Assembly (NCBI RefSeq): GCF_900177245.1
Contig: NZ_FXBM01000001.1
Span: 372,001 to 436,000, forward strand
DNA from: Rathayibacter oskolensis
GTDB taxonomy: Bacteria; Actinomycetota; Actinomycetes; Actinomycetales; Microbacteriaceae
Direction: 5' to 3'
DNA length: 64,000 nt
The position numbers and the translations under genes were made by a program. The notes below the pieces were generated by a model. That model saw only the letters and a program-made list of their open reading frames with translations. It searched no databases and had not been told where the DNA came from. Shown here one piece after another: positions 34,193-42,296 of this stretch; position 1 is the stretch's first letter, and every line of letters begins with the position of its first letter.

Positions 34193-34891
34193 TCAGGCCG
34201 CGGGGATCTCGTAGTGCGCGTCGACGAGAACGGGGAGGTGGTCCGAGAGTCCCTGCGGGAGGGTCGAGACGCGCTCGATGCGCACGGCGTCGCTGATGGC
34301 GAAGTCGAAGTGCCCGCTGAAGTACTTGTAGCGGGCGTAGGTGGGGGAGTCGCTCCGCGACACGAGATAGCCGTTCCGCGTCATCTTGCGGTCGAGACCG
34401 CGGAAGAACCACGGGTAGTTGTAGTCGCCCACCATCAGCGCGGGAGTGTCCGGGGCGTACTCGCGGAGCCGGTTGAGGGCCTCGTCGATCTGCTTCCGGC
34501 GGAGGGCGTTGCCGGCCGAGAGCGGGGCCGCGTGGAACGACGAGACGGCGATCGATCCGCCGTCGCGGTCGGTCAGCCGGACGGCGAGCAGCCGCTCGTG
34601 AGCGGGGGACATCACGCGGTCGTGCATCGACTTGCTGAGCTCGAAGGCGGCGCTCCCCTCGAGCTCGAAGCGCTCGTGCGAGTAGTAGACGGCGAGGCCG
34701 AGCCGGTTGCGGGCGGTCACCGACGCGAGCCTCAGATCGCCGAGCTCCTGGGGGAGCTTCGTCGTGTCGCACTCCTGGAGGCAGAGGACGTCGACGTCGT
34801 GACGGGCGGCGAGCGGAGCGATCTCGACGTGCGCCCGGTGCTCGCGGAGGTTGTACGAGATCACGCGGAGCGCGCGTTCATTCGGCTGCAT
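34193..34891 (-). CDS. Endonuclease/exonuclease/phosphatase-fold protein
   Basis: 232 residues with the EEP fold marks: VISYNLREH (9-17), CLQECD with the metal-binding Glu (about 37-42), SFHAAPLS, GDYNYPWF (catalytic Asp/Asn) and LSDHLPVL near the C-terminus (Asp/His). It is a metal-dependent phosphodiesterase or phosphatase; whether it acts on DNA, lipid or small molecules cannot be told. No signal peptide. Monocistronic, with a -10 six bases before the ATG. Confidence 0.9.
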   Translation of the reverse strand: MQPNERALRVISYNLREHRAHVEIAPLAARHDVDVLCLQECDTTKLPQELGDLRLASVTARNRLGLAVYYSHERFELEGSAAFELSKSMHDRVMSPAHERLLAVRLTDRDGGSIAVSSFHAAPLSAGNALRRKQIDEALNRLREYAPDTPALMVGDYNYPWFFRGLDRKMTRNGYLVSRSDSPTYARYKYFSGHFDFAISDAVRIERVSTLPQGLSDHLPVLVDAHYEIPAA

Positions 34892-34897
34892 TTCGCC

Positions 34898-34903
34898 AGT
34901 GTA
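34898..34903 (-). promoter_or_regulatory. -10 hexamer of the EEP gene
   Basis: TACACT on the minus strand, six bases before the ATG at 34891. Confidence 0.5.
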
Positions 34904-34945
34904 GAGCCGCCGTGGCGGCGATCCGGCGTCGGTCAGGCGAACACG

Positions 34946-35002
34946 GAGGGACCTCGCCGAGTCGGGTTCGGCGCGTGCGCCGAGCGGCCGGGGAGGTCCC
35001 TC
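34946..35002 (-). terminator. Two-stage hairpin after the small acidic gene
   Basis: Outer 10-bp stem GAGGGACCTC (34946-34955) with GAGGTCCCTC (34993-35002), enclosing an inner stem CGGCGC/GCGCCG (34969-34974, 34977-34982). It starts 12 bases beyond the stop at 35015. Confidence 0.6.
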
Positions 35003-35014
35003 TCGAGGTGTCGA

Positions 35015-35266
35015 TCAGCGGGTCGCGGTGCCCGACGCGTCGGTCTCGGCGTCGGTGCCGTGCTCCCCGTCGGTGGGTCCCCAGTCGGGGAGGGGCGGGT
35101 TCACCTCGTCGCCGTTGGCGTCGACGCCGGCGGCGCCGTCGGGGGACGTGCCGCCCACCTCGTCGAGGCCCGCGGGGGTCTCGGTCGGCGTCGACGGGTC
35201 GCCCGCGCCCGGGGTCTGCTCGGGGTCGATGAGGGTCGGTTCGATGTCGTTGTCGGAGCTGCTCAT
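35015..35266 (-). CDS. Small acidic protein, function unknown
   Basis: 83 residues, strongly acidic, rich in Asp, Pro, Thr and Gly, beginning MSSSDNDIEPTLIDPEQTPG; no hydrophobic segment or known motif. It looks disordered. Support for a real gene is the TACCGT -10 seven bases before the ATG and the strong hairpin after the stop. Confidence 0.65.
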   Translation of the reverse strand: MSSSDNDIEPTLIDPEQTPGAGDPSTPTETPAGLDEVGGTSPDGAAGVDANGDEVNPPLPDWGPTDGEHGTDAETDASGTATR

Positions 35267-35273
35267 GGGTTCC

Positions 35274-35279
35274 ACGGTA
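35274..35279 (-). promoter_or_regulatory. -10 hexamer of the small acidic gene
   Basis: TACCGT on the minus strand, seven bases before the ATG at 35266. Confidence 0.45.
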
Positions 35280-35470
35280 GGTCGCCCGCTCGGCCCGTGC
35301 ACCCCCCTTGATTTCCGCTCTGACCCGCCTGTGGGGGGCAAGCTCGTGGCCCTTGGTCGAGGGGGTCGTCCCCCGCGACGATCTGGTCAGCACCTCCCTC
35401 CGAACCGTCCGCGTCCGCGCGGGTCCGGTGCATGCCGGAGGCCTTGGCCCCTCGACAGAAAGGCACCACC

Positions 35471-35986
35471 GTGTCCCACGACTCCACTCCCGCCCCCCTC
35501 GACGCCGAGCGCGTCGTCACGCGTCGCTCCGTCGCCGCCGCCGCAGCCTGGACCGTTCCGGTCGTCGCGGTGGCCGTCGCGACGCCCTCGGCCGCCGCCT
35601 CGATCATCGACGTCGGAGCCTTCCAGCTCGTCGGCGACTGCGGCACCCTCGGCATCCTCGGCCCCGGCTTCACGCTGACCGCGGGATCGGCGGCCCTGCC
35701 CGTCAACACCACCGTCACGGTCATCGGCAGCGGCGTCGCAAACATCGGCGTCTTCAGCGTGACCGGCGGTGCGGCGAGCGTCGCTGTGTTGAGCGGCACC
35801 AGCCGTCAGATCACCCTGACCGCCGCACTTCCGGCTGGAGCGACCATCGCCTTCAGGACGACGCTCTCGATCTCGGCGGCGTTCACGCTGAACGCGGTGG
35901 CGACCCTGCCGGCCGGCTACATCGGCACCGGCTCCAAGGCCTCGGGCAACGTCAGCTCGACGCTCGTCCTCTGCAGCGACAACTGA
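35471..35986 (+). CDS. Tat-exported small surface protein, function unknown
   Basis: 171 residues from a GTG with AAAGG upstream; an ATG at 35432 lacks a good site. The N-terminus has the twin-arginine motif TRRSVAAAAAW then a hydrophobic stretch and ATPSAAAS, a likely signal peptidase site near residue 40. The mature 130 residues are Gly/Ala/Thr/Val-rich beta-type sequence with two Cys (in VGDCGTLG and LVLCSDN), possibly one disulfide. It resembles small secreted proteins common in Microbacteriaceae, but no domain was recognised. A strong terminator follows. Confidence 0.75.
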   Translation: MSHDSTPAPLDAERVVTRRSVAAAAAWTVPVVAVAVATPSAAASIIDVGAFQLVGDCGTLGILGPGFTLTAGSAALPVNTTVTVIGSGVANIGVFSVTGGAASVAVLSGTSRQITLTAALPAGATIAFRTTLSISAAFTLNAVATLPAGYIGTGSKASGNVSSTLVLCSDN

Positions 35987-36033
35987 GCCGCTGAGAGACC
36001 GGGCACGCCGTCGTGACGGCGGCCCGCGCACGA

Positions 36034-36072
36034 CGAAGGCCCTCCCCCGAGAGATCGGAGGGAGGGCCTTCG
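36034..36072. terminator. Strong terminator between secreted protein and desaturase genes
   Basis: Perfect 12-bp stem CGAAGGCCCTCC (36034-36045) with GGAGGGCCTTCG (36061-36072). It lies between convergent genes and can serve both. Confidence 0.8.
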
Positions 36073-36092
36073 CCGTGCCGGAGGAGCGGTGC

Positions 36093-37214
36093 TCAGCGTC
36101 CGTAGGCCGAGGCGGCCGGGCAGTCGAACGGGTCGCCGCCGGCCGACAGGCCCACGCGGTTCAGGTAGCGGACGACGATGCCGTACGACTCGAGCAGCGA
36201 GGTCTCGGTGTAGGGGATCTGGTGGGTCGCGCAGTACTCCTTCGCGATGACCTGGGCCTGGCGGAGGGCCGGGCGGGGCATGTTCGGGAACAGGTGGTGC
36301 TCGACCTGGTAGTTCAGGCCGCCCATGAAGTAGTCGTTGAACCAGTTGCCGCGGATGCTGCGCGAGGTGAGGACCTGGCGGCGGAGGAAGTCGACGCGCG
36401 CCTCCTTGGGCAGCAGGGGCATGCCCTTGTGGTTCGGAGCGAACGAGGCGCCCATGTACAGGCCGAACACGCCCATCTGCACGCCGACGAAGGCGAAGGC
36501 CATGCCGAGCGGGAGCGCCCAGAAGACGACCGCGAGGTAGAGGCCGACGCGGGCGACGAGCATCGAGATCTCGACCCAGCGCTTGTCGACCTTGCCCCTG
36601 CCGAACACGGTGCGGAAGCCGTGCAGGTGCAGGTTGATGCCCTCGAGCAGCAGCAGCGGGAAGAAGGCGTAGCCCTGGCGACGGGTCAGCCAGGCGTAGG
36701 CGCCGCGCGAGCGCGCCGCGTCCTCGGGCGTGAACGAGACGACGTCGCGGTCGATGTCGGGGTCTTTGCCGAGGACGTTCGGGTTGGCGTGATGACGGCT
36801 GTGCTTCGTCATCCACCACGAGTAGCTGATGCCGACGACGAGATTGGCGAGGGTGCGGCCGGCGACGTCGTTGGCCTTGCCCGACTCGAACACCTGGCGG
36901 TGCGAGGCCTCGTGAGCGAGGAACGCGAACTGGGTGAGCACGATGCCGAGCGCTGCAGCGAGCAGCAGCTGGAACCAGGAGTCGCCCAGCAGGACGAAGC
37001 CGGTGACGATGCCGCCGAGTGCGAGGGAGAGCACCGCGAACACGGCGTAGTAGAAGCCGGTGCGGCGGCGCAGGAGGCCGGCGTCGCGGACCGTGCTGAG
37101 AAGGCCGGAGTACTCGGTCGTCGGGTTGACGCGTCCGTCGCTGCGGGGGCGTGTCCGCACGACGCGCGGCCGGGGGACGGATGTTCCATCGGACAGGATG
37201 CTGGGGGTGCTCAT
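36093..37214 (-). CDS. Membrane fatty acid desaturase
   Basis: 373 residues with about four helices and the three histidine boxes HEASH (101-105), HSRHH (138-142) and QVEHH (303-307) that bind the di-iron centre. The Gln in the third box is typical of acyl-lipid/front-end type desaturases; no cytochrome b5 domain is fused, so electrons come from a separate ferredoxin or oxidoreductase. It would introduce a double bond into membrane acyl chains and adjust fluidity, for example in cold. Regulation is not visible; the upstream gap holds no clear promoter. Confidence 0.92.
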   Translation of the reverse strand: MSTPSILSDGTSVPRPRVVRTRPRSDGRVNPTTEYSGLLSTVRDAGLLRRRTGFYYAVFAVLSLALGGIVTGFVLLGDSWFQLLLAAALGIVLTQFAFLAHEASHRQVFESGKANDVAGRTLANLVVGISYSWWMTKHSRHHANPNVLGKDPDIDRDVVSFTPEDAARSRGAYAWLTRRQGYAFFPLLLLEGINLHLHGFRTVFGRGKVDKRWVEISMLVARVGLYLAVVFWALPLGMAFAFVGVQMGVFGLYMGASFAPNHKGMPLLPKEARVDFLRRQVLTSRSIRGNWFNDYFMGGLNYQVEHHLFPNMPRPALRQAQVIAKEYCATHQIPYTETSLLESYGIVVRYLNRVGLSAGGDPFDCPAASAYGR

Positions 37215-37473
37215 AAGCGCCTCGCTCTTCTGGGTGGCCGTCTTGGGGGACGACCGCTCGGTGAGCGATCCCCGGCTGAGCCCGGTCCGCTCCTGGTGCG
37301 CCGTGTCCGTCTATGCCGGACGCGGCATGAATCGACCAGTGTCAGGGGTCTCTCTGAAGAGTAGGGGGTGCGCGGGAGCGGCGCACCCGGGCGATTGCCA
37401 GTTTCCGGCGCCGGCCCCGATCGAGGGTGGTCCGCCGCGCCGCGACGGTCGTCCAGCGCGGCTCGGCACAACC
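37215..37473. other. Intergenic region upstream of desaturase
   Basis: Part of a 315-base gap between the desaturase start and pspA stop. No gene on either strand. TAGACG on the minus strand near 37310 could be a -10, without a convincing -35. The remainder of the gap is the hairpin after pspA. Confidence 0.5.
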
Positions 37474-37519
37474 GCGCGCCTCCGACGGGGGTTGACTTCA
37501 CGCCCCGCCGGAGGCGCGC
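37474..37519 (-). terminator. Long hairpin terminator of pspA
   Basis: Perfect 11-bp stem GCGCGCCTCCG (37474-37484) and CGGAGGCGCGC (37509-37519), prolonged inside by CGGGG/CCCCG after one mismatch, starting 11 bases beyond the pspA stop. Confidence 0.75.
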
Positions 37520-37529
37520 GGGCTCGCGG

Positions 37530-38267
37530 TCAGGAGCCGATCGAGTCCTGCGCCCGGCCCGACTTGAGGGCTGCCAGCCGCGCCTCGACCTCGGTCATCT
37601 CGCCGAGGTCCTCGAGCGACTCGAACTGCGCGTCGAGGCTCGACGACGCGAGCTCCTCCGCACCGCGGACGCGAGCCTCCTCGCGGCGGATCTTCTGCTC
37701 GAAACGGCTCACCTCGCTGGTCGGGTCCATGATGTCGATGCTCTTGATCGCGTCCTGGACCTGGCTCTGCGCCTCGACGGTCTTCGAACGGGCGATCAGC
37801 TCGTCGCGCTTCGACGAGAGCTGCTGCAGCTTCTCGCGCATCTGGTTGAGCCCGGTCTTCAGCTTGTCGACGACCTCGGTCTGCGAGGCGATCGTCGGCT
37901 CGGCGTCCTTCGCCTCCCGCTCCGACTGGATCTGGCGCTGCAGGGCGACCTTGGCGAGGGCGTCGAACTTGTCTGCGTCGGCCGAGGTGCCCGACGCGCG
38001 CAGTTCATCGGCCTTCCGGCTCGCGGCGAGGGCCTTGCCGCCCCACTCGTCGGCGTTCTGGACGTCCTCGCGGTAGTCGTCCTCGAGCAGCCGCAGGTTG
38101 CCGATGGTCTGCGCGATGGCGGCCTCCGCGTCGCGGATGCTGTCGGTGTAGTCGCGCACCATCTGGTCGAGCATCTTCTGCGGATCCTCGGCCTGGTCGA
38201 GGAGCGCGTTGATGTTGGCCTTCGTGAGCTGCGCGATGCGGCCGAAGATCGACTGTTTCTGAGCCAT
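37530..38267 (-). CDS. pspA: PspA/IM30 phage-shock protein
   Basis: 245 residues, nearly all coiled coil, with MAQKQSIFGRIAQLTKANIN and LLDQAEDPQKMLDQMVRDY at the N-terminus, typical of PspA/IM30. The protein binds and mends the cytoplasmic membrane under envelope stress. It lies 89 bases downstream of the TPM-domain gene on the same strand, a pairing that supports a joint membrane-stress role. The ATG has GGAG upstream. Confidence 0.93.
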   Translation of the reverse strand: MAQKQSIFGRIAQLTKANINALLDQAEDPQKMLDQMVRDYTDSIRDAEAAIAQTIGNLRLLEDDYREDVQNADEWGGKALAASRKADELRASGTSADADKFDALAKVALQRQIQSEREAKDAEPTIASQTEVVDKLKTGLNQMREKLQQLSSKRDELIARSKTVEAQSQVQDAIKSIDIMDPTSEVSRFEQKIRREEARVRGAEELASSSLDAQFESLEDLGEMTEVEARLAALKSGRAQDSIGS

Positions 38268-38356
38268 GCTGTCTCTCCTTGCGTGGGGTGGCCTTGCGTG
38301 GGTGGTCGTGCGGGCTGGGTGGTGAGGTCGTTCGTCCGAGTCGTGGGGGAGGAGGG

Positions 38357-40447
38357 TCAGAAGCGGCCGCCGCCGCCGCGACGTCCGCCTCCGCCCCGGG
38401 AGCCGCCGCCGAAGCCGCCGCCTCCGGAGCGGCGCGAGGAGCCGCCGCCTCCTCCGAAGCCGCCGCTGAAGCCGCCTCCGCCGAATCCGCCGGAACGGTA
38501 TCCGGAGCGGCGTCCGCCGCCGCCGAGCAGGGAGTCGACGAGGATCCCGCCGAGGAAGGCGCCGGTGGTGTCGCCGCCGAAGGGTCCCTGACCGCCGCTC
38601 GGGGCGGCGTAGGAGCTCGCGTCGGCGCGGGCCCGGTCGAGTGCCTGCTGGGCGAGGGACGAGGCGCGCTGCGCCGAGCCGAGGGCCTCGCGCGGATCGC
38701 TCTCGGCGATCTGGGCTGCGTACTCCGCGGCGCGCGCGGCCTCCGCGACGCGGGTGCGCGCCTCGGAGCCGACCGCGCCGCGACGGGCGGCGATGAAGTC
38801 CTCGGCCGCCGAGACGCGCATGCGGGCCGACGTGAGCTCGGCGGCGACTGCGGCGCGCTCGCGCTGCTGCTGCGCCTGAGCGTCCCGGTAGCCGCCGACG
38901 GCGGAGTCGATGGTCGCGTCGGCCGCGGCGAGCCGCTCGAGCAGGCCGAGCGGATCGTTCGGCCGCCCCGAGGCGTCGCGCTCGATCGCATCGAGCGCGG
39001 CCTCGGTCGAGGCCACGGCCGTCGAGATGTTCTGCGCGAGAGGCGCCGACGAGGGATCGGCCTCGCCCGCCGCCAGGGTCCGTCCCTGGGCGACGTCGGC
39101 CCGGACCTCGGCGACCCTGCCCGCGAGGGTCGCCTCCGCCTCCTGCAGCTCCGTCGCGCGCTTCGCGACCGTGTCGAGGAGCCCGGAGGCCTGCTCCGCC
39201 GCCTGCTGCGCCGCTCGGAGGAGGACCGCCGCGCGGCCGGTGTCGCCGGTCGCCAGCGCCTCCTGCGCCGAGCCGGCACCGTCGCGGGCGAAGCGGAGGC
39301 GGTCCTCGGCCTGGTCGGCGTCGTCGCCGACGTCGTCGATCGCCGAGGGGGCGTAGCGGGCGGCGAGCTCGGCGAGGATCGCGCGGGTCGGTGCGACGCG
39401 CGCGGTCACGGCGTCGACGCGGGTGCTCAGCCGAGCGGCGACCTCGGGGGCGTTCTTCTCGAGCGCGCGCAGCTCCTCGAACGCCTCCGCCTTCTCGTCG
39501 AGCACCGTGTCGATGTCGGAGCAGAGCCGGAGGATCCGCTCGTAGCCCTCCCGGCGCTCCTGATCGGTCTCGGGCTCGGCGTCGTCGAGACGCTGCTGGA
39601 GCGAGAACGCCTCGCCGAGGAGGCGCGTCGCCTCGACCAGCGCCTCGCGGAACGGCCCGGTCGCGTCGGAGCCGAACTGCGCCTCCGCGAAGCCCACCTC
39701 CTGCTCGCTCGTGCGCACGGCGTCGTCGGCGTGGACCAGAGCGGAGCCGGCGCGGGTCGCGAGCTCGTCGAGCGAGGCCTCGACCGCCTCCTCGGCCTTC
39801 CGGCGGCGGGAGCGGCGGACGAGGAGCCAGACGACGACTCCGACGACCGCGAGCGCGACGAGGATCCCGAGGGTGAGCAGAAGACCCGAGCCGAGCGTCT
39901 CGCCCGCGGACGGGGCGTCGAGGCGCTCGCCGATTCCCTCGGCCGCGGCGACGGCCGCACCCGCCCAGTCGCCGTCGACGAGCCGCGGCTCGATGTCGTC
40001 GGTCTGCAGCGCCGAGACCTGCGCGTCGTCGAGCTCGAAGCCCTGGGCGACCGACACCTGGTACTGACGCGCGTCGACCGCGACGGCGAGGAGGACGTCG
40101 TCGGTCCCGAGGCCGTTCACCGTCGCGGTCTCATCGGCCCACGCCTCCCGATCGGCCGGGTCGCTGAACTCGTCGACGAAGGCGACGAAGAGCTGCACCT
40201 GGTGCTCGTCGTAGAGGGTCGCCGCGGCCGACTCCACCTCGGCGACCTCGTCGGGGCTGAGCGCGCCGACCGAGTCGAGCACGGGGGAGGAGGAGAACGA
40301 GACGGGCGGCTCGGCGGATGCCGCTGTCGCGGGGACGAGAGCCAGGCCGATGGCCGCGGTCAGCGCCGACAGCACTGCCCCGAGTCTGCGGCGGCGTCTC
40401 GCGGGCCGCTCTCGGAGGGGGGATTCGTCGATCGGCCTCGCCGGCAT
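38357..40447 (-). CDS. TPM-domain membrane protein with Gly-rich tail
   Basis: 696 residues from the ATG at 40447, which has AAGGAG nine bases upstream; longer frames are non-coding. A signal peptide (about 20-45, ending ASAEPP) leads into a TPM domain (about 55-180) with DDVLLAVAVDARQYQVSV. A membrane helix (about 205-230, LLLTLGILVALAVVGVVVWLL) is followed by an RRSRRRK stop-transfer and a long cytoplasmic coiled coil. The last 55 residues are Gly/Ser/Arg repeats. TPM proteins are linked to photosystem repair in plants and to envelope assembly in bacteria. Probably works with PspA. Confidence 0.9.
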   Translation of the reverse strand: MPARPIDESPLRERPARRRRRLGAVLSALTAAIGLALVPATAASAEPPVSFSSSPVLDSVGALSPDEVAEVESAAATLYDEHQVQLFVAFVDEFSDPADREAWADETATVNGLGTDDVLLAVAVDARQYQVSVAQGFELDDAQVSALQTDDIEPRLVDGDWAGAAVAAAEGIGERLDAPSAGETLGSGLLLTLGILVALAVVGVVVWLLVRRSRRRKAEEAVEASLDELATRAGSALVHADDAVRTSEQEVGFAEAQFGSDATGPFREALVEATRLLGEAFSLQQRLDDAEPETDQERREGYERILRLCSDIDTVLDEKAEAFEELRALEKNAPEVAARLSTRVDAVTARVAPTRAILAELAARYAPSAIDDVGDDADQAEDRLRFARDGAGSAQEALATGDTGRAAVLLRAAQQAAEQASGLLDTVAKRATELQEAEATLAGRVAEVRADVAQGRTLAAGEADPSSAPLAQNISTAVASTEAALDAIERDASGRPNDPLGLLERLAAADATIDSAVGGYRDAQAQQQRERAAVAAELTSARMRVSAAEDFIAARRGAVGSEARTRVAEAARAAEYAAQIAESDPREALGSAQRASSLAQQALDRARADASSYAAPSGGQGPFGGDTTGAFLGGILVDSLLGGGGRRSGYRSGGFGGGGFSGGFGGGGGSSRRSGGGGFGGGSRGGGGRRGGGGRF

Positions 40448-40476
40448 CGCGCACACTCCTTCGTCGTCGCCTCCCG

Positions 40477-40482
40477 AGTGTA
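40477..40482 (-). promoter_or_regulatory. Candidate -10 hexamer of the TPM gene
   Basis: TACACT on the minus strand, giving a leader of about 23 bases that contains the AAGGAG site. Confidence 0.4.
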
Positions 40483-40627
40483 GACAGCCCGCGCGTCGCA
40501 GAACCGGACGCGAGCCCGGCGGATGGGAGAACGCCGGGAACCGGAATGCGCCGCCGCAGCCTCCCGTTGTCGGACCGGGGTGCGAGTCCAGCTCGCGACC
40601 CCTCTGTCCTCCGATGAAAGGCGATCC

Positions 40628-41697
40628 GTGGATCCGTTCTCCCCCCTCACCGCCGGCGCACTCGAGCTGCCGAACCGCCTCGTGATGGCCCCGATGACGC
40701 GCCTGCGCGCCGACGAGAAGGGCGTCCCCGGCCCTCTCATCGCCCAGCACTACGCGCAGCGCGCCAGCATCGGGCTCATCATCAGCGAGGGCGTGTTCCC
40801 GAGCGCCGAGTCGAAGGGCTACGTCGGGCAGCCCGGCATCGAGACCGACGAGCAGGCGGAGGGCTGGCGCGCGGTCGCCGAGGCCGTGCCGGCGGACGCA
40901 TCGTCATGCAGCTCATGAACGCCGGTCGCGTCTCGCACACCGGGATCACCGGGACCGAGCGGATCGTCGCTCCCAGCGCGATCGCGATCGACGGCACCGT
41001 GCACCTCGCCGACGGCGCGACGGCTCCGTTCCCGGTGCCGCACGCGCTCACCACCGACGAGCTGGCCACGGTGCGCGACGAGTTCGTCGCCGCCGCCCGT
41101 CGCGCGATCGACGCGGGCTTCGACGGCGTCGAGGTGCACTCGGCCAACGGCTACCTGCTGCACGATTTCCTCTCGCCGGCGTCGAACGTGCGCACCGACG
41201 CCTACGGCGGCAGCCCCACGGCTCGTGCCGCGTTCGGCATCGAGGTGACCCGCGCGGTCGCGGACGAGGTCGGAGCGGGCCGCGTCGGCATCCGCATCTC
41301 GCCGAGCCACAACATCCAGGACGTGCTCGAGACCGACGCCGACGATGTGCGCGCCACCTACGGGGCGCTCGTCGACGGCCTGGCGCCGCTCGGCCTGTCC
41401 TACCTCAGCGTCCTGCACGCCGAGCCGACCGGCGAGTTCGTGCAGAGCCTCCGCGCCCGCTTCGGGGGCGTGCTGGTCGCCAACAGCGGCTTCGGCTCGC
41501 CGACGACCCGCGAGGAGGCGAGCGCACTGATCGCCGACGGTCACGCCGATGCCGTCGCGGTCGGCCGCCCGGTGATGGCGAACCCCGACCTCGTCGAGCG
41601 CTGGAAGGGCGGGCACCCCGAGAACGAGCTCGACCAGGCCACGGTCTACGCGAGCGGCCCCGAGGGCTACGTCGACTACGAGAAGCTCTCGGCCTAG
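40628..41697 (+). pseudogene. Old yellow enzyme-family oxidoreductase with a frameshift
   Basis: Two frames read one protein. 40628-40918 gives VDPFSPLTAGALELPNRLVM, PMTRLRA and ISEGVFPSAESKGYVGQPGI; from about 40891 the next frame continues IVMQLMNAGRVSHTGIT, VEVHSANGYLLHDFLSP and YGGSPTARAAFGIEVTRAV to 41697. The join is at about 40889-40890: relatives would need roughly four or seven more bases between AEAV and GGRIVMQLM. The active-site HSAN of FMN ene-reductases is kept, but QLMNAG has Asn where relatives usually have His. Either an inactive gene or a sequencing error. GTG start with AAAGG upstream. Confidence 0.82.
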
Positions 41698-41705
41698 AGC
41701 CCGGA

Positions 41706-41749
41706 ATGCAGAAGGCCCGCTCCCTCGTGGGGGAGCGGGCCTTCTGCAT
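41706..41749. terminator. Very strong terminator hairpin
   Basis: Perfect 19-bp stem (41706-41724 with 41731-41749) and a six-base loop TCGTGG, eight bases after the ene-reductase stop and before the convergent small gene. Confidence 0.85.
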
Positions 41750-41793
41750 CGATCGAGGCTCTGCATCGGTCGAGGCTCTGCATCGGTCGAGGT
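41743..41793. repeat. Three tandem copies of a 17-bp unit at the terminator foot
   Basis: Units TCTGCATCGATCGAGGC (41743-41759), TCTGCATCGGTCGAGGC (41760-41776) and the same with a final T (41777-41793). The first unit uses the 3' arm of the terminator stem; the third runs into the stop codon of the next small gene. Confidence 0.85.
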
Positions 41794-41960
41794 CAGGCCC
41801 GACCCTTGAGCTTCTTCTCGATCTCGGCGTCCTCCTCGGGCGTCAGCTTCTGCTCGACGTCCTCCGGTCCGGCCGACTCGCCGACCCGCCCCTCGCCCAG
41901 GTTGCGGATCGACTCGATCTCGTCCGTCAGCGCCGGATCCTCGGCGCCGTGATCGCTCAC
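41793..41960 (-). CDS. Small charged protein, function unknown
   Basis: 55 residues from a GTG: MSDHGAEDPALTDEIESI at the start and LTPEEDAEIEKKLKGRA at the end; highly charged, no membrane segment. The start overlaps the stop of the upstream 80-residue gene (GTGA), which argues that it is real and co-translated. Its stop codon lies in the last copy of the 17-bp repeat. Confidence 0.65.
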   Translation of the reverse strand: MSDHGAEDPALTDEIESIRNLGEGRVGESAGPEDVEQKLTPEEDAEIEKKLKGRA

Positions 41961-42199
41961 GAGCCGACCTCGACCTCGCCCGCCGAGACGGCCTCCGCGT
42001 ACTTGCGGAGGTCCGGTCCGGGCTCGAAGTCGATGAACCGGTCCTTCAGGCGGGCGTTGAGCTCGGCGAAGACGTCCTCCCAGGGCTCGCCCTTCTTGCT
42101 CTTCGCGAGGTCGAGGACCGCCTCGCGGAGAACCGCGTCGGAGTCGTCGAGGATCTTCGCGCGTGCTTCGTCGTTCCAGCGGATGTCCTGTGCGTCCAT
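41957..42199 (-). CDS. Small soluble protein, function unknown
   Basis: 80 residues: MDAQDIRWNDEARAKIL then DLAKSKKGEPWEDVFAELNA and FEPGPDLRKYAEAVSAG. Charged and helical, no domain recognised. The ATG at 42199 follows a TACGGT -10 by six bases; longer frames have no support. It overlaps the 55-residue gene and probably forms a two-gene unit with it. Confidence 0.75.
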   Translation of the reverse strand: MDAQDIRWNDEARAKILDDSDAVLREAVLDLAKSKKGEPWEDVFAELNARLKDRFIDFEPGPDLRKYAEAVSAGEVEVGS

Positions 42200-42205
42200 G
42201 CCTCG

Positions 42206-42211
42206 ACCGTA
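42206..42211 (-). promoter_or_regulatory. -10 hexamer of the small two-gene unit
   Basis: TACGGT on the minus strand, six bases before the ATG at 42199. Confidence 0.45.
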
Positions 42212-42246
42212 GGCGGGCGGGTACCGGGGCGCAGGGACTTGCGGAG

Positions 42247-42280
42247 CCGCGGCGAGGGGCGTAGGCGCCTCCCGCCGCGG
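42247..42280 (-). terminator. Candidate terminator of the F420-type oxidoreductase gene
   Basis: CCGCGGCG (42247-42254) pairs with CGCCGCGG (42273-42280), with further partial pairing inside; 17 bases beyond the stop at 42297. Confidence 0.55.
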
Positions 42281-42296
42281 TCTCACGCCGCCTCTC

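Noticed and set aside
38279-40483. Open frame of over 700 codons antisense to the TPM gene
   Set aside because: Valine/arginine/glutamate-rich shadow without domains; the minus-strand protein has a signal peptide, TPM domain, membrane helix and a good ribosome-binding site.
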